From Bacillota bacterium (GTDB lineage: Bacteria; Bacillota; Clostridia; TANB77; CAG-465): a stretch of DNA of 64,000 nucleotides. A program made the position numbers and the translations under genes. This document shows positions 1 through 9,154 of this stretch, piece after piece. The stretch is from NCBI GenBank assembly GCA_023410645.1, contig JAEYPQ010000018.1, positions 122,854 through 186,853 of the forward strand, given 5' to 3'. The first letter of the stretch is position 1; every line of letters begins with the position of its first letter. The notes under the pieces are model-generated. The model ran no database searches. It had not been told where the DNA came from and saw nothing but the letters and a program-made list of their open reading frames with translations.

Positions 1-336
1 TTGTTTAATTATTTTATCTACATTTTTTGAAATATCTTCTCTAGTTAACATTTTTCTCATGTCAGTTTTTCCACTTGGATCACCTATTAGAGCAGTTCCA
101 CCTCCAACAAGTATTATTGGTCTATGTCCACATTTTTGAAAGTAAGACATCATCATAAGTGGAATAAAATGTCCAATATGTATGCTATCAGCAGTTGGAT
201 CTATTCCAAGATATAAAGAAATCTTTTCTTTTTCAACCAATTGTTTAAATTCATCTTCAAATGTTAATTGTTTTATTAATTCTCTTTCTTTTAAAACATC
301 GTATATCGACGTGCTATTATCTATATTTTTTATCAT
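1..336 (-). CDS. tyrS: Tyrosyl-tRNA synthetase, N-terminal part (gene runs off the left edge)
   Basis: The first 112 residues of a class I aminoacyl-tRNA synthetase that charges tRNA-Tyr. The segment [17 protein letters not shown] carries the HIGH-like signature of TyrRS, and [17 protein letters not shown] is the typical following TyrRS motif. The ATG at 336 is preceded by a strong AGGAGGA ribosome site (341-347 on this strand). The catalytic KMSKS half and the S4-like tail lie outside the window. It is transcribed divergently from the phosphatase gene at 530. The 190-bp gap is too short for, and lacks, the T-box leader that often precedes tyrS in Firmicutes. Confidence 0.93.
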   Translation of the reverse strand, partial: MIKNIDNSTSIYDVLKERELIKQLTFEDEFKQLVEKEKISLYLGIDPTADSIHIGHFIPLMMMSYFQKCGHRPIILVGGGTALIGDPSGKTDMRKMLTREDISKNVDKIIKQ

Positions 337-529
337 TTTTTCCTCCTAAATTAAGTATGCATTAAATATCAAATATTATATCACATACGTATAAAAAAAT
401 AAAGTATATGAATTAATATGATTATACATTTATAAAAATAGCATACAATATATTTAATTAATTAAAACAAATAGGTTGAAAAAAAAGCATAAATATAGTA
501 ATATTATATACGAGGGGTGGATCTTGCAT

Positions 530-1102
530 ATGAACAAAAGAGATATAGAAAAAAATAATAAAAAAGATAATAACGTTGGATTTTTCAGAAGATTAGTAAG
601 AAACTTCTATCCAACTTATATATATGAAAAAGTAGAAAATATACCATATAAATTAATTACTGAAAACAATATAAGATTAATATTAATTGATATGGATAAT
701 ACTTTAGTAAATAATAAGTACATATATAATAAAAAACTGAAAAAATGGATTGATGGAATAAAAGAAAAAGGAGTAAATTTATGCATTTTTAGTAACTCAC
801 CTATTGAGGATAGAGTAAGAAGAATAGCAAATGAACTTGGTATGGAATATAAATTTAATGTCTCTAAACCAAGAATTAAAGGTTTCAAAAAGGTATTAGA
901 GGAAACAGAAATAAATAAAGAACAAATTTTAATGATAGGTGATCAAATTTTTACTGATGTTTGGGGTGGCAATAGATTTGGCATAAAAACTATTTTAGTA
1001 ACTCCAATAGGTGAAAAAGAGTGGATTTTAACTAAGATAAAAAGACCACTTGAAAGAGTTGTTTTAAAACATTATTTTAAGAAAAAGGGAGTGATTAAAT
1101 AA
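530..1102 (+). CDS. YqeG-family HAD IIIA phosphatase
   Basis: A 190-residue haloacid-dehalogenase phosphatase. HAD motif I is DMDNTLV, motif II is FSNSP, the conserved lysine lies in KPRIKGF, and motif III is IGDQIFTDVWGGNRFG. This set is characteristic of the YqeG subgroup; the physiological substrate is not established. A longer reading frame opens at a TTG at 476, but the ATG at 530 is preceded by a GAGGGGTGG ribosome site and fits the family length. Its stop overlaps the ATG of the prepilin peptidase by one base, so the two are probably translationally coupled. Confidence 0.85.
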   Translation: MNKRDIEKNNKKDNNVGFFRRLVRNFYPTYIYEKVENIPYKLITENNIRLILIDMDNTLVNNKYIYNKKLKKWIDGIKEKGVNLCIFSNSPIEDRVRRIANELGMEYKFNVSKPRIKGFKKVLEETEINKEQILMIGDQIFTDVWGGNRFGIKTILVTPIGEKEWILTKIKRPLERVVLKHYFKKKGVIK

Positions 1103-1845
1103 TGCAATTTATTCCATACATAGTTATTAGTTTGCTTGCAATAGTATTTGGACAGGCAGTAGCACATGTAAATAAAAAAATACCTCCTTTAGTATCTGAA
1201 GAAATAAAGTATAATGAGTTTTTTAAATCTTTAAGAAATGATTTTAAAGTAGATGTTAAATATACTTTAATTTTTTTGATAATTTTTAATTTACTTATAT
1301 ATTTTGTTGGAAATAATATAACAACATATTTATATACATTGATAATATTTTCACTTGCAATGGTTTTTTCTGTTGATTATAGATTTGAATTAATACCTGA
1401 TGAATGCCACTATATTATATTATTTGCAGGAGTTATTAATTTTTTCTTGAACTTATCTTTATGGTGGGATCATTTACTTGGAGCAATAATAGGTGGGGCT
1501 ATATTTTGGGGGCTTGGTGGACTAGCATTAATTATATTTAAAAAAGATGGAATGGGCTTTGGAGATGTGAAATTAATGGCAGCACTTGGGTTTATGTTTG
1601 GTATAAAAGATATATTAGTTATATCACTTGTTTCATTTTTTATTGGAGCAATAATAGGTGGTCTTCTTTTAATACTTAGAAAAAAGGAAGCAACTAGTTA
1701 TATACCATTTGGACCTTTTATAGTTGCTGCAACAATAATTTTAATGTTTATCGGACCAGATTACATTATAGAAATGTATTTGTCACTTTGCGGATTTTTA
1801 AGCATTAAGATGACAGATTTAATATATTACATTTCAAATAGATAA
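1102..1845 (+). CDS. Prepilin peptidase (A24 family)
   Basis: A 247-residue polytopic membrane aspartyl protease that cleaves type IV prepilin-like leaders at the cytoplasmic face. The two catalytic aspartates are visible in VDYRFELIPDE and in the hallmark GFGDVKLMAALG. The N-terminal segment starts with a hydrophobic helix but lacks the zinc-binding CxxC pairs of PilD, so an N-methyltransferase role is doubtful. It overlaps the YqeG-like gene by one base. A plausible substrate in this window is the pilin-leader protein at 30212, though no pilus operon is adjacent. Confidence 0.85.
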   Translation: MQFIPYIVISLLAIVFGQAVAHVNKKIPPLVSEEIKYNEFFKSLRNDFKVDVKYTLIFLIIFNLLIYFVGNNITTYLYTLIIFSLAMVFSVDYRFELIPDECHYIILFAGVINFFLNLSLWWDHLLGAIIGGAIFWGLGGLALIIFKKDGMGFGDVKLMAALGFMFGIKDILVISLVSFFIGAIIGGLLLILRKKEATSYIPFGPFIVAATIILMFIGPDYIIEMYLSLCGFLSIKMTDLIYYISNR

Positions 1846-1877
1846 TTATCAAGGTTATACTTGCAAGGAGAAAAATT

Positions 1878-2732
1878 GTGATTTTTAATAACTATATAAC
1901 ATATATAATAATATTTTTAATAGCATCACTTTTATTTGCGAGGTACTATAAAGTATCTGCAACAAAAGCTAAAAAAGATGGTGCACTCACTGTATTATTA
2001 GAGTTTCAGGCTGGATTAATTAGCTTGTTTCTTATACCATTTTTTGAATTTAAAATATCACATGATATAAGAGTATATATACTCTTAGGACTATCTGTGA
2101 TTTTTTATGCTATTAATGATAGAATTAATACAAAAATTAGAAAAAGTTTAGAAATATCAATAGTTACAATATTAAGACAACTATCGAGTGTATTTATGAT
2201 ATTTTTTGGATTAATATTTTTTAAAGAGGAGTTTATATTACAAAAATTTATTGGTTCATTATTAATTATTTTTAGTAATGTACTTGTATTTTGGGATAAA
2301 GATAAAATAAAAATTAATAGAGATGTAGTATTTGGAATATTTGCAAATATATGTGTATCTATGGCAATGTTTTTGGATGTAAATATATCAAAAGGATTTA
2401 ACTTACCTTTATATATTGGAATTACTTTAATAATTCCATCAATTTTAATATTTTTAGTTGAAAGAATAAAAATTTGTGATATAATAGGTGAGTATAAATT
2501 TGGAGAGAAAAAAGCTATTATACTAACAAGTATTTCATGGAGCATTATGGTATTTTCTCAACTTAGAGCTTATCAATTAGGACAAGTTACAATAGTTGCA
2601 CCACTTTGTGCACTATCAGTGATTATTAATGTAATTGCAGGAATATTGTTCTTTAGTGAAAAAGAAAATATATTAAAGAAAATAATTTCAGCAATTTTAA
2701 TAACTATAAGTGTAATTTTGATAAGTGTTTAG
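1878..2732 (+). CDS. EamA/DMT-superfamily permease
   Basis: A 284-residue protein with about ten hydrophobic helices in two repeated halves, the layout of drug/metabolite transporters. The C-terminal half has the usual RAYQLGQVTIVAPLCALS segment of an EamA repeat. The start is GTG at 1878, preceded by AAGGAG at 1865-1870. The substrate cannot be told from sequence. It lies 30 bp downstream of the prepilin peptidase and 33 bp upstream of the HAM1-like gene on the same strand, so one transcript is likely. Confidence 0.8.
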   Translation: MIFNNYITYIIIFLIASLLFARYYKVSATKAKKDGALTVLLEFQAGLISLFLIPFFEFKISHDIRVYILLGLSVIFYAINDRINTKIRKSLEISIVTILRQLSSVFMIFFGLIFFKEEFILQKFIGSLLIIFSNVLVFWDKDKIKINRDVVFGIFANICVSMAMFLDVNISKGFNLPLYIGITLIIPSILIFLVERIKICDIIGEYKFGEKKAIILTSISWSIMVFSQLRAYQLGQVTIVAPLCALSVIINVIAGILFFSEKENILKKIISAILITISVILISV

Positions 2733-2765
2733 GTTTGTAATTTTTGAAATTTAGGAGATGATTTT

Positions 2766-3356
2766 ATGAAAGTGCTATTTGCTACGACTAATCCAGCAAA
2801 GATAGAGTACTATTATGATCAACTAAAGAAAAAAGGTATTGAGTTACTTATACCTAAAGATTTAAATTTAGAATTAGAAGTTGAAGAAACAGGAACGGAT
2901 GCAATTGAAAATGCTATAATTAAAGCAAGGGCTTTTCATGAGGCAACTGGTTTAACAACAATTGCAATGGATGATACTTTATTTATTGAAGGTCTTCCAG
3001 ATGAGGAGCAACCTAAAACACATGTTAGAAGAGTAAATGGAAAAAGATTAAATGATGTGGAAATGATTGAACACTATACTTCTATTGCAAAGAAGCTTGG
3101 TGGACAAGCAAATGGATATTGGTTACATGGTGTCGCAGTATGTAAAGATGGAAATGTAAACACTTATGATGTAAAATCATACAATACATTTTTACAAGAG
3201 TCAAGTTCAGTTGTTACAGAGGGATATCCTTTAGATTCTATAAGTATTGTACCTAAGTATAATAAATATAGATCTGAACTTACTGAAGAAGAAAGAAATG
3301 TTGAAAGATTAGAATATAATCAAAAACTTTATGAATTTGTTGCAAGTAATATATAA
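2766..3356 (+). CDS. RdgB/HAM1-family non-canonical purine NTP pyrophosphatase
   Basis: A 196-residue enzyme of the ITPase/HAM1 fold, expected to hydrolyse dITP/XTP-type nucleotides to monophosphates. Visible family features are FATTNPAKIEYYYDQL at the N-terminus (the TNxxK phosphate-binding motif), the EETGTDAIENAIIKA helix and the metal-binding acidic AMDDTLFIEGLP. The C-terminal SHR-type motif is not obvious, so it may be a divergent member. The ATG is preceded by TTTAGGAGATG. It belongs to the same run of plus-strand genes as its neighbours. Confidence 0.75.
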   Translation: MKVLFATTNPAKIEYYYDQLKKKGIELLIPKDLNLELEVEETGTDAIENAIIKARAFHEATGLTTIAMDDTLFIEGLPDEEQPKTHVRRVNGKRLNDVEMIEHYTSIAKKLGGQANGYWLHGVAVCKDGNVNTYDVKSYNTFLQESSSVVTEGYPLDSISIVPKYNKYRSELTEEERNVERLEYNQKLYEFVASNI

Positions 3357-3381
3357 TAAAGATTAATTTGAGGTGATTATC

Positions 3382-4047
3382 TTGAAAATAACAAAATATA
3401 ACCAGGCATGTTTACTTATTGAAACAAATGGTAAAAGAATATTGGTAGATCCAGGTAATATAGGATATACAGATGAGATGTATGAAAAAGAGTGGAAAAA
3501 TATTGATTATATACTAGTTACTCATAAGCATAATGATCATTGTTATGCTGAAGTGATTAATAAAATAGTTGTAAGAGACGATGCAAAACTATATACAACT
3601 TATGAGGTTTTAGAATCACAACCATTATATGGCGTAAATGTGATAAAGGCTGGAGATATAATTGATGATAAAATAATAAAAATATATGTTACTAAAGCTG
3701 TTCATGGATATTTACCAGTTATGAAAAATAAAGAAGTTAAAGAAAATGTTGGATATATAATAGATGATGGTGAGAAAAGAATATATATTACTAGTGATAC
3801 AATAGGATTTGACAATAATTATAAATGTAATATATTATGTATGCCATTTAATGGTAATGGACTTACTTTAGGAATAGTAGATGGAGTACTTTTTGCAAAA
3901 CAAACTGAAGCAAAACTTGTTATTCCAATACATATGCAACATCCAAATCCTATAATGAATCCTGATATAAACATATTAAAGAAAACTTTAGAAGAAAACA
4001 ATATAGAATATAAAATATTAGGTATTAATGAAAGTATAGAAATATAG
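3382..4047 (+). CDS. MBL-fold metallohydrolase
   Basis: A 221-residue metallo-beta-lactamase-fold hydrolase of the UlaG/L-ascorbate-lactonase-like type. The metal motif appears as THKHNDHC, the N-terminal strand is NQACLLIETNGKRILVDPG, later ligands lie in YITSDTIGFD, and a histidine in PIHMQHPNP. The TTG at 3382 follows AGGTGAT (3371-3377) at the spacing used elsewhere here; the upstream in-frame GTG at 3373 lies within that ribosome site. The substrate is unknown. A clear hairpin terminator follows immediately. Confidence 0.8.
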   Translation: MKITKYNQACLLIETNGKRILVDPGNIGYTDEMYEKEWKNIDYILVTHKHNDHCYAEVINKIVVRDDAKLYTTYEVLESQPLYGVNVIKAGDIIDDKIIKIYVTKAVHGYLPVMKNKEVKENVGYIIDDGEKRIYITSDTIGFDNNYKCNILCMPFNGNGLTLGIVDGVLFAKQTEAKLVIPIHMQHPNPIMNPDINILKKTLEENNIEYKILGINESIEI

Positions 4048-4050
4048 TTA

Positions 4051-4084
4051 AAGAAGTTGCATTTTATTTTGCAACTTCTTTTTC
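4051..4084 (+). terminator. Rho-independent terminator after the MBL hydrolase
   Basis: An 11-bp perfect stem (AAGAAGTTGCA / TGCAACTTCTT) with an 8-base loop is followed by a T-run. It closes the plus-strand gene cluster that begins at 530. Confidence 0.85.
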
Positions 4085-4167
4085 AAATACAATTAAATGT
4101 ATAGTAAGATTTATTATTTATAAAGAATTTAATATATTCTATAATAATACACCAATTTATTTAATAT

Positions 4168-4645
4168 TTATTGTTTTATTCCTAATATTTGATTTAATTC
4201 ATCTTGATTAAAATTACTATCTACTAATTTATAGTAGTGATTGTTATATTCTACAGTATTTTGATCAATAATAAATATTTCAAATGAAACTTTATCATAT
4301 AATCCATATACAGTTATTTTACATATGTTTCCCGGCAACATTTGATTTTTTTCATAATTAGAATTCAACTCCATTTTAAATTTATTCAAAATATTTCTGA
4401 TTTTTTGTATGTCTTCTTTATTAACAACTTCATAGTGTTGACCGATTATTTAAGATACCAATTCGTGTCACATTCTCAGGCCTATCAATATATACATCTA
4501 TATTTGTATCAATATTTTCAGATATCTCAGTTGAAGTATTATATTTAGAATATAGTTTATAGATAGAAAAACTTAAGGCAAAACAAATTGTTAATAGCAC
4601 TAAATTTGTAAATATTAAAAATTTAGTATTTAATATTTTTTTCAT
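4168..4645 (-). CDS. Membrane-anchored protein of unknown function, interrupted by a C-GG +1 shift
   Basis: Read from ATG 4645 (TGGAGGTGA ribosome site at 4653-4660), the first 67 codons encode an N-terminal transmembrane anchor (LIFTNLVLLTICFALSF) and an extracellular stretch. The frame then meets CGG at 4444-4442 and would stop five codons later. Skipping the C places the reader on GGT and opens 91 further codons to the stop at 4168, continuing NNGQHYEVVNKEDIQKI. The downstream part has no ribosome site or convincing start of its own. The combined product is 158 residues. I do not recognise the family. This is the only chromosomal example of the recurrent shift seen in the ICE. Confidence 0.7.
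4442..4444 (-). other. In-frame CGG / apparent +1 shift site 1
   Basis: Codons read TTA AAT AAT, then C, then GGT CAA CAC. The CGG is codon 68 of the frame from 4645. Removing the C (complement of base 4444) joins the two halves of the membrane protein. Confidence 0.7.
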
Positions 4646-4762
4646 ATAAATTCACCTCCAATTAATTTAGTATAATATATAGAATAATCATTTTCAATGA
4701 TAACACAAAATATTTATATAAAATGTCGTATTTTGTAGAAAAGCCTAAAATTATAAGAAAAT

Positions 4763-4805
4763 TAAAGATATTATAACAGATAAATTTTCTATTATAATAT
4801 CTTTA
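4763..4805 (-). terminator. Probable terminator downstream of the C39-like gene
   Basis: The arms TAAAGATATTATAA and TTATAATATCTTTA form a perfect 14-bp stem. The stem is all A-T apart from one G-C pair per arm, so it is weak. Confidence 0.5.
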
Positions 4806-4825
4806 GAGAGTGAAATGTTAAGATT

Positions 4826-5431
4826 TTAGTTTACATATGCTGCATATGTTTCGCCTAGGGCACTAAAGTTTATCCAAAATGGATCGAATGCATTCATGCC
4901 AGTATAAACATAGAGTTGTTGTTGACCATTATATACCCTATAACCAACAGCAGTGTAGACGTGATTTCCTGAACTGGAATATTCTATAGCAAATAAAGGT
5001 GTATTATAACCTATATACTGTGTGACTTGATTCCAGCCTAGTCCAAGAGTAACATAACCAGTATATCCTCTACTTTTTACATAATTTTTGAAACCATTTA
5101 GTAAATCGTTAGTGCTTGCTCCTGTTGAAGAATTCCAATTTGTGTAACTACAAATTGTATTGAATTCTGCTTGTGTAACAGAAGAGCCAGGTATTAAATT
5201 AGAATACCCTCTATAATCCATGTATGATAATACATTACAAATTGCAACAGGTACGCAAGTTTTACTAGAAGTACCTCCAACAGCACCTTGACTAAAATTA
5301 GTGTCTACATATCTTCTAAAAGAATTGTATCCACTTATGTACTTTGGAGATGTATCAGCTGCAAGTACAGTTTCAGACGTGCTAAACAAAAAAATTACCA
5401 ATACTAATAATATACTCAGTGTTTTCTTCAT
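4826..5431 (-). CDS. Secreted C39-like (papain-fold) cysteine peptidase
   Basis: A 201-residue exported protein. It has a signal peptide (hydrophobic core about residues 5-20, cleavage near VLAAD). The mature domain resembles peptidase_C39-like proteins: the candidate nucleophile Cys is in SSKTCVPVAICNVLSYMDYRG, the histidine in SGNHVYTAVGYR, and an Asp/Asn in the later GMNAFDPFW segment. It is expected to act outside the cell or in the wall; its substrate is unknown, and some C39-like proteins are not active proteases. It is monocistronic, convergent with the MBL gene cluster and divergent from the TIM-barrel gene at 5691. Confidence 0.7.
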   Translation of the reverse strand: MKKTLSILLVLVIFLFSTSETVLAADTSPKYISGYNSFRRYVDTNFSQGAVGGTSSKTCVPVAICNVLSYMDYRGYSNLIPGSSVTQAEFNTICSYTNWNSSTGASTNDLLNGFKNYVKSRGYTGYVTLGLGWNQVTQYIGYNTPLFAIEYSSSGNHVYTAVGYRVYNGQQQLYVYTGMNAFDPFWINFSALGETYAAYVN

Positions 5432-5690
5432 TAAATTATCCTCACAATCATTAGAAATTAAATAGAAACTTAATTAGTTTTCACCCTCTAAAAATAATAC
5501 CTTAATTATAACATTATTATATATATTGTTCAATAAAATTCAAAAATGTTACAAAAAAGAACAAAATTTGACATCTAAATGATAGTGATAAATGTATAAT
5601 ATAAAATTCAACTGTAAATTTTATTAGATTATTAATAGTTTACAAATTGTATATAACAGTGTATAATATTAATGATAAGGTGGTAATTTA

Positions 5691-6551
5691 GTGAAATTTG
5701 GAACAGCAGGAAATCCAAAAGATTTCTATGATAGAAAATATAAAGCTTCTGAACAAATGCCTAAATACTTGCATGATATGGAACTTGATGCATATGAGTA
5801 TCAATGTTCACGAGGTGTAAGAGTAAGTGAAGAAAAGGCACAAAAAATACATGATGAGGCTGAAAAATATAATATAAGTTTAAGTGTGCATGCCCCATAC
5901 TATATTAGTTTATCAACTCAAGAAGAAGATAAAAAGAAAAGTACTATTAAGTATATTACTGATACTATGGAAGTAGCAAAAAAACTTGGTGCAACAAAAA
6001 TCGTTGTACATGCTGGAGCACTTCTTGGACTTGATAGAAAATATGCAGTTGAAAGTGCATGTAATCTATTAAAAGATGCTTATAATGAAGCAGATAGATT
6101 AGGTTTAGGAGATATAATAATTTGCCCTGAAACAATGGGAAAAATAAATCAACTAGGTGATAGCAAAGAAATAATTAAAATGTGTAAAGTTGACAGTAGA
6201 ATGATACCTACAATTGACTTTGGACATTTGTATTGCAGAAATGTCGGTAAAATAATAACAAAAGAAGATTGGATAAAAGAATTAAGTATATATGTTGATG
6301 AACTTGACTTTGATAGGATGAAACATTTTCATTCACATTTTAGTCAAATGGAATATACAGAAAAAGGCGGAGAAAAAAGACATGTTATATTTGAAGATGT
6401 TGGCTTTGGACCAAGTTATAAAAATGTAATTGATGCAATAATTAGTTTAAATTTGGAGCCGACCATAATCTGTGAATCTGCTGGAACACAAAGTATAGAT
6501 GCAAAAACAATGAAAGAATATTATAATAAAAGGAGTAATAAGAATGAATAA
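5691..6551 (+). CDS. TIM-barrel protein of the AP endonuclease IV / xylose-isomerase-like family
   Basis: A 286-residue protein with the endonuclease IV-like array of metal-binding segments: SVHAPYY, VVHAGAL, CPETMGK, TIDFGHLY, HFHSHFSQ and ICESAG. These match the His/Glu/Asp zinc ligands of the Nfo fold, which suggests a phosphodiesterase acting on abasic DNA. The same fold also covers sugar-phosphate isomerases, so the activity is not certain. The start is GTG 5691 after AAGGTGGTAA. It overlaps the U32 gene by 8 bp, so the two are coupled. Confidence 0.75.
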   Translation: MKFGTAGNPKDFYDRKYKASEQMPKYLHDMELDAYEYQCSRGVRVSEEKAQKIHDEAEKYNISLSVHAPYYISLSTQEEDKKKSTIKYITDTMEVAKKLGATKIVVHAGALLGLDRKYAVESACNLLKDAYNEADRLGLGDIIICPETMGKINQLGDSKEIIKMCKVDSRMIPTIDFGHLYCRNVGKIITKEDWIKELSIYVDELDFDRMKHFHSHFSQMEYTEKGGEKRHVIFEDVGFGPSYKNVIDAIISLNLEPTIICESAGTQSIDAKTMKEYYNKRSNKNE

Positions 6552-7794
6552 AGTTGAATTACTAGCACCAGCTGGTAGTGTTGAAAAAGCAAAAATTGCT
6601 TTTAAATATGGAGCAGATGCTGTATATGCAGGTACTGCAAAGCTATCTCTTAGAACAAGAGCAGAAATGAATAGTGATACATTAGAAGAAACAATTAAAT
6701 ATGCACATAGTATTGGTAAAAAAGTATATGTTGCACTTAATATATATGCTCATGATGAAGATTATGAAGAAATTGAAAAAGAAGTAAAAAGATTAGATAG
6801 TATTGGTGCTGATGCAATAATTGCAAGTGATGTTGGTGTAATAGAAAAAATAAAAGAAGTTGCACCAAATATGGAAATACATATTAGTACACAAGCAAAC
6901 AATGTAAGTTTACAGTCATGTAAATTTTGGAATAAATATGGAGCTAAAAGAATTGTACTTGCACGTGAGCTAAGTAAAGAAAAAATTAAATATATAATGG
7001 ATAATAAACCAACAGATTTAGAAATCGAAATGTTTATACATGGTGCTATATGTTTTGCATATTCTGGTAGATGTTATATGAGTAAATATTTAGCAAATAG
7101 ATGTGCAAATCAAGGAGATTGTGCACAAAGTTGTAGATGGCAGTACAATATAACTGCAAGTGAAGTAAACAATCCAGATAGTAAAATGAATATTGATTTT
7201 GATGAAAAAGGTACATATTTATTTTCTTCAAAAGATATGTGTTTAATAAGACAAATACCAACAATAATAGAAATGGGTGTTGATAGTCTAAAAATTGAAG
7301 GTAGACTTAAAACTGATTATTATTTGGCAACAGTTGTTAGAACATATAGGCAAGCAATTGATGAATATTTAAAACTTAAAGAAGAAGGAAGAGAAGGCGA
7401 ATATAACGCTGATAAATATTTACCTGAACTTACGAAGGTAAAGACAAGAGGTTTATCTGAGTTTTACTTTAGTGATGATAAAAATCAAGATATACACGAT
7501 TTTGATGGACAAAGTGAAAATCTTGAATATGAATATGGTGCAAAAGTTCTAAACTTCGATGATAAAACAGATAGCTATGTTGTTGAAATAAAAAATAAAT
7601 TAAGTTTAGGAGATAATTTAGAGATACTATATCCAGATAAAATTGATGTTGATAAATTTATAATAGAAAAGCTTTACGATGAAAAAACAGATGAAGAAAT
7701 AGATACTATAAATCCAGGTAAAAAGGGACAATTAGTAAAATTAAAAATACCCTATAAGGTTGAAGAAGGAACAATTATTAGAAGAAAAAAATAA
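6544..7794 (+). CDS. U32-family protein (TrhP/RlhA-like RNA hydroxylation factor)
   Basis: A 416-residue member of the family formerly called peptidase U32. The signature runs from EMFIHGAICFAYSGRCYMS to ANQGDCAQSCRW, supplying the cysteines that in characterised relatives bind an iron-sulfur cluster. E. coli homologues (TrhP/YegQ, RlhA) hydroxylate tRNA U34 or 23S rRNA using prephenate. The N-terminal (beta/alpha)8 start is LLAPAGSVEKAKIAFKYGAD. The length suits TrhP-type proteins better than the longer RlhA. It overlaps the preceding gene by 8 bp and is followed 14 bp later by the HD hydrolase. Confidence 0.82.
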   Translation: MNKVELLAPAGSVEKAKIAFKYGADAVYAGTAKLSLRTRAEMNSDTLEETIKYAHSIGKKVYVALNIYAHDEDYEEIEKEVKRLDSIGADAIIASDVGVIEKIKEVAPNMEIHISTQANNVSLQSCKFWNKYGAKRIVLARELSKEKIKYIMDNKPTDLEIEMFIHGAICFAYSGRCYMSKYLANRCANQGDCAQSCRWQYNITASEVNNPDSKMNIDFDEKGTYLFSSKDMCLIRQIPTIIEMGVDSLKIEGRLKTDYYLATVVRTYRQAIDEYLKLKEEGREGEYNADKYLPELTKVKTRGLSEFYFSDDKNQDIHDFDGQSENLEYEYGAKVLNFDDKTDSYVVEIKNKLSLGDNLEILYPDKIDVDKFIIEKLYDEKTDEEIDTINPGKKGQLVKLKIPYKVEEGTIIRRKK

Positions 7795-7808
7795 AAAGAG
7801 GTGTACAG

Positions 7809-8585
7809 ATGATTGATATTTCAAAAGCAAAGTTTGCATTTAAAGATTATTTAAAAGGTTATGATTTGAATGATGATAAAATAAATTTAAAAGTAAAGCA
7901 TACTTATGAGGTCACAAATGTATGTAAAGTTATTTCTAATGATTTAAAATTAGACGAAGAACAAATAAATCTTGCAATATTAATTGGACTTTTGCATGAC
8001 ATAGGAAGATTTGAACAATTGAGAATATACAATAGTTATGATGATGCTACAACAATTGATCATGCAGACTTCGGAGTAAAGATACTTTTTGAAGATGGAT
8101 TAATTAGAAATTTTATTGAAGATAACAAGTATGATAATGTTATATATGTAGCTATAAAAAATCATAATAAATATGAAATTGAAGATAATTTATCTGAAAT
8201 TGAACTTTTACACTCAAAAATAATAAGAGATGCCGATAAAACAGATAATTTTAGAGTAAAAGAAACAGAAAGCTTTAAAGCATTATTTGATATAACCGAG
8301 GAAGAATTAAGTAAAGAAGAACTTACTGAAAAGACATATAATGATTTTTTAGGAAAAAGACTAATTTTACGAAAAGATAGAAAAACTCATATAGATATGT
8401 GGGTATCATATATAGCTTTCATATTTGATTATAACTTTGTATCAGGATTAAAGTATATACTGGAAAAAGACTATATAAATATCTTAGTAGATAGAATAAA
8501 ATATGAAAACGAAGATACTAAAATGAGGATGGAGGCTATAAGGAAAGTTGCTATAGAATATATAAAAGATAGAATAAATAATTAA
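7809..8585 (+). CDS. HD-domain phosphohydrolase
   Basis: A 258-residue metal-dependent phosphohydrolase. The HD motif lies in LIGLLHDIGRFEQ, with a preceding histidine in KHTYEV and later ligands in HADFGVKIL and RDADKTDNF. The substrate (nucleotide or cyclic nucleotide) cannot be inferred. It starts at ATG 7809 after AAAGAGGTGTAC and ends the operon begun at 5691; a strong terminator follows. Confidence 0.8.
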   Translation: MIDISKAKFAFKDYLKGYDLNDDKINLKVKHTYEVTNVCKVISNDLKLDEEQINLAILIGLLHDIGRFEQLRIYNSYDDATTIDHADFGVKILFEDGLIRNFIEDNKYDNVIYVAIKNHNKYEIEDNLSEIELLHSKIIRDADKTDNFRVKETESFKALFDITEEELSKEELTEKTYNDFLGKRLILRKDRKTHIDMWVSYIAFIFDYNFVSGLKYILEKDYINILVDRIKYENEDTKMRMEAIRKVAIEYIKDRINN

Positions 8586-8589
8586 TAAA

Positions 8590-8631
8590 AATAATAAAGG
8601 ATTATCTGAATTAGATAATCCTTTATTATTG
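8590..8631 (+). terminator. Strong intrinsic terminator after the HD gene
   Basis: A roughly 17-bp stem (AATAAAGGATTATCT / AGATAATCCTTTATT and flanks) with a 5-base loop. It ends the 5691-8585 operon and insulates the MazG/helicase pair. Confidence 0.9.
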
Positions 8632-8781
8632 TAATCTTAGATTTAAAATAGATTCTTACTAAAAATGTGATATATTTCTTATAAATCTGTTAAAATGTAT
8701 ACAAAAAAATGTCAAAAATTTGCTTTTTTTGTTTAATAAATGTATAATTATTTAAGAAATTATTAATATCGAGGTGATAAG

Positions 8782-9144
8782 ATGGATAATGAAACTAAAA
8801 TTGGAGAATTGAAGAGTATTGTTGGAAAATTTTGCGATGATAGGGATTGGGCACAATTTCATAATCCTAAGGATCTAGCAATAGGTATATCCACAGAAGC
8901 TGGTGAACTATTAGATTTATTTAGATTTAAAAATGAAGAACAAATAAACAAAATTATGAATGGAGAAAAAAGATTACAGGTTACAGATGAAGTAGCAGAC
9001 GTATTATATTTCATTCTTCGTTTTGCTCAAATGAATAATATAGATTTAACCACTGAACTAAAAAGAAAAATGGAAATAAATAAATTAAAATATCCAATAG
9101 AGAAATCAAGAGGATCAAATGAAAAATATAAAGATTTAAAATAG
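8782..9144 (+). CDS. MazG-like nucleotide pyrophosphohydrolase
   Basis: A 120-residue all-alpha NTP pyrophosphatase of the MazG/RS21-C6 (DCTPP1-like) type. Metal-binding helices are visible as STEAGELLDLF (ExxE) and DEVADVLYFILRFAQ (ExxD). An RS21-C6-like N-terminal stretch, DRDWAQFHNPKDLAIGI, supports the subgroup. It is expected to hydrolyse (d)NTPs to NMP plus PPi. It lies 10 bp upstream of the large nuclease-helicase gene, so the two are very likely co-translated. The pairing of a nucleotide pyrophosphatase with a helicase suggests a defence or stress role, which is inference. Confidence 0.85.
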   Translation: MDNETKIGELKSIVGKFCDDRDWAQFHNPKDLAIGISTEAGELLDLFRFKNEEQINKIMNGEKRLQVTDEVADVLYFILRFAQMNNIDLTTELKRKMEINKLKYPIEKSRGSNEKYKDLK

Positions 9145-9154
9145 GAGAATTTAT

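Noticed and set aside
337..529. T-box leader of tyrS
   Set aside because: The tyrS upstream region is about 190 bp, shared with a divergent gene, and lacks the conserved T-box antiterminator sequence.
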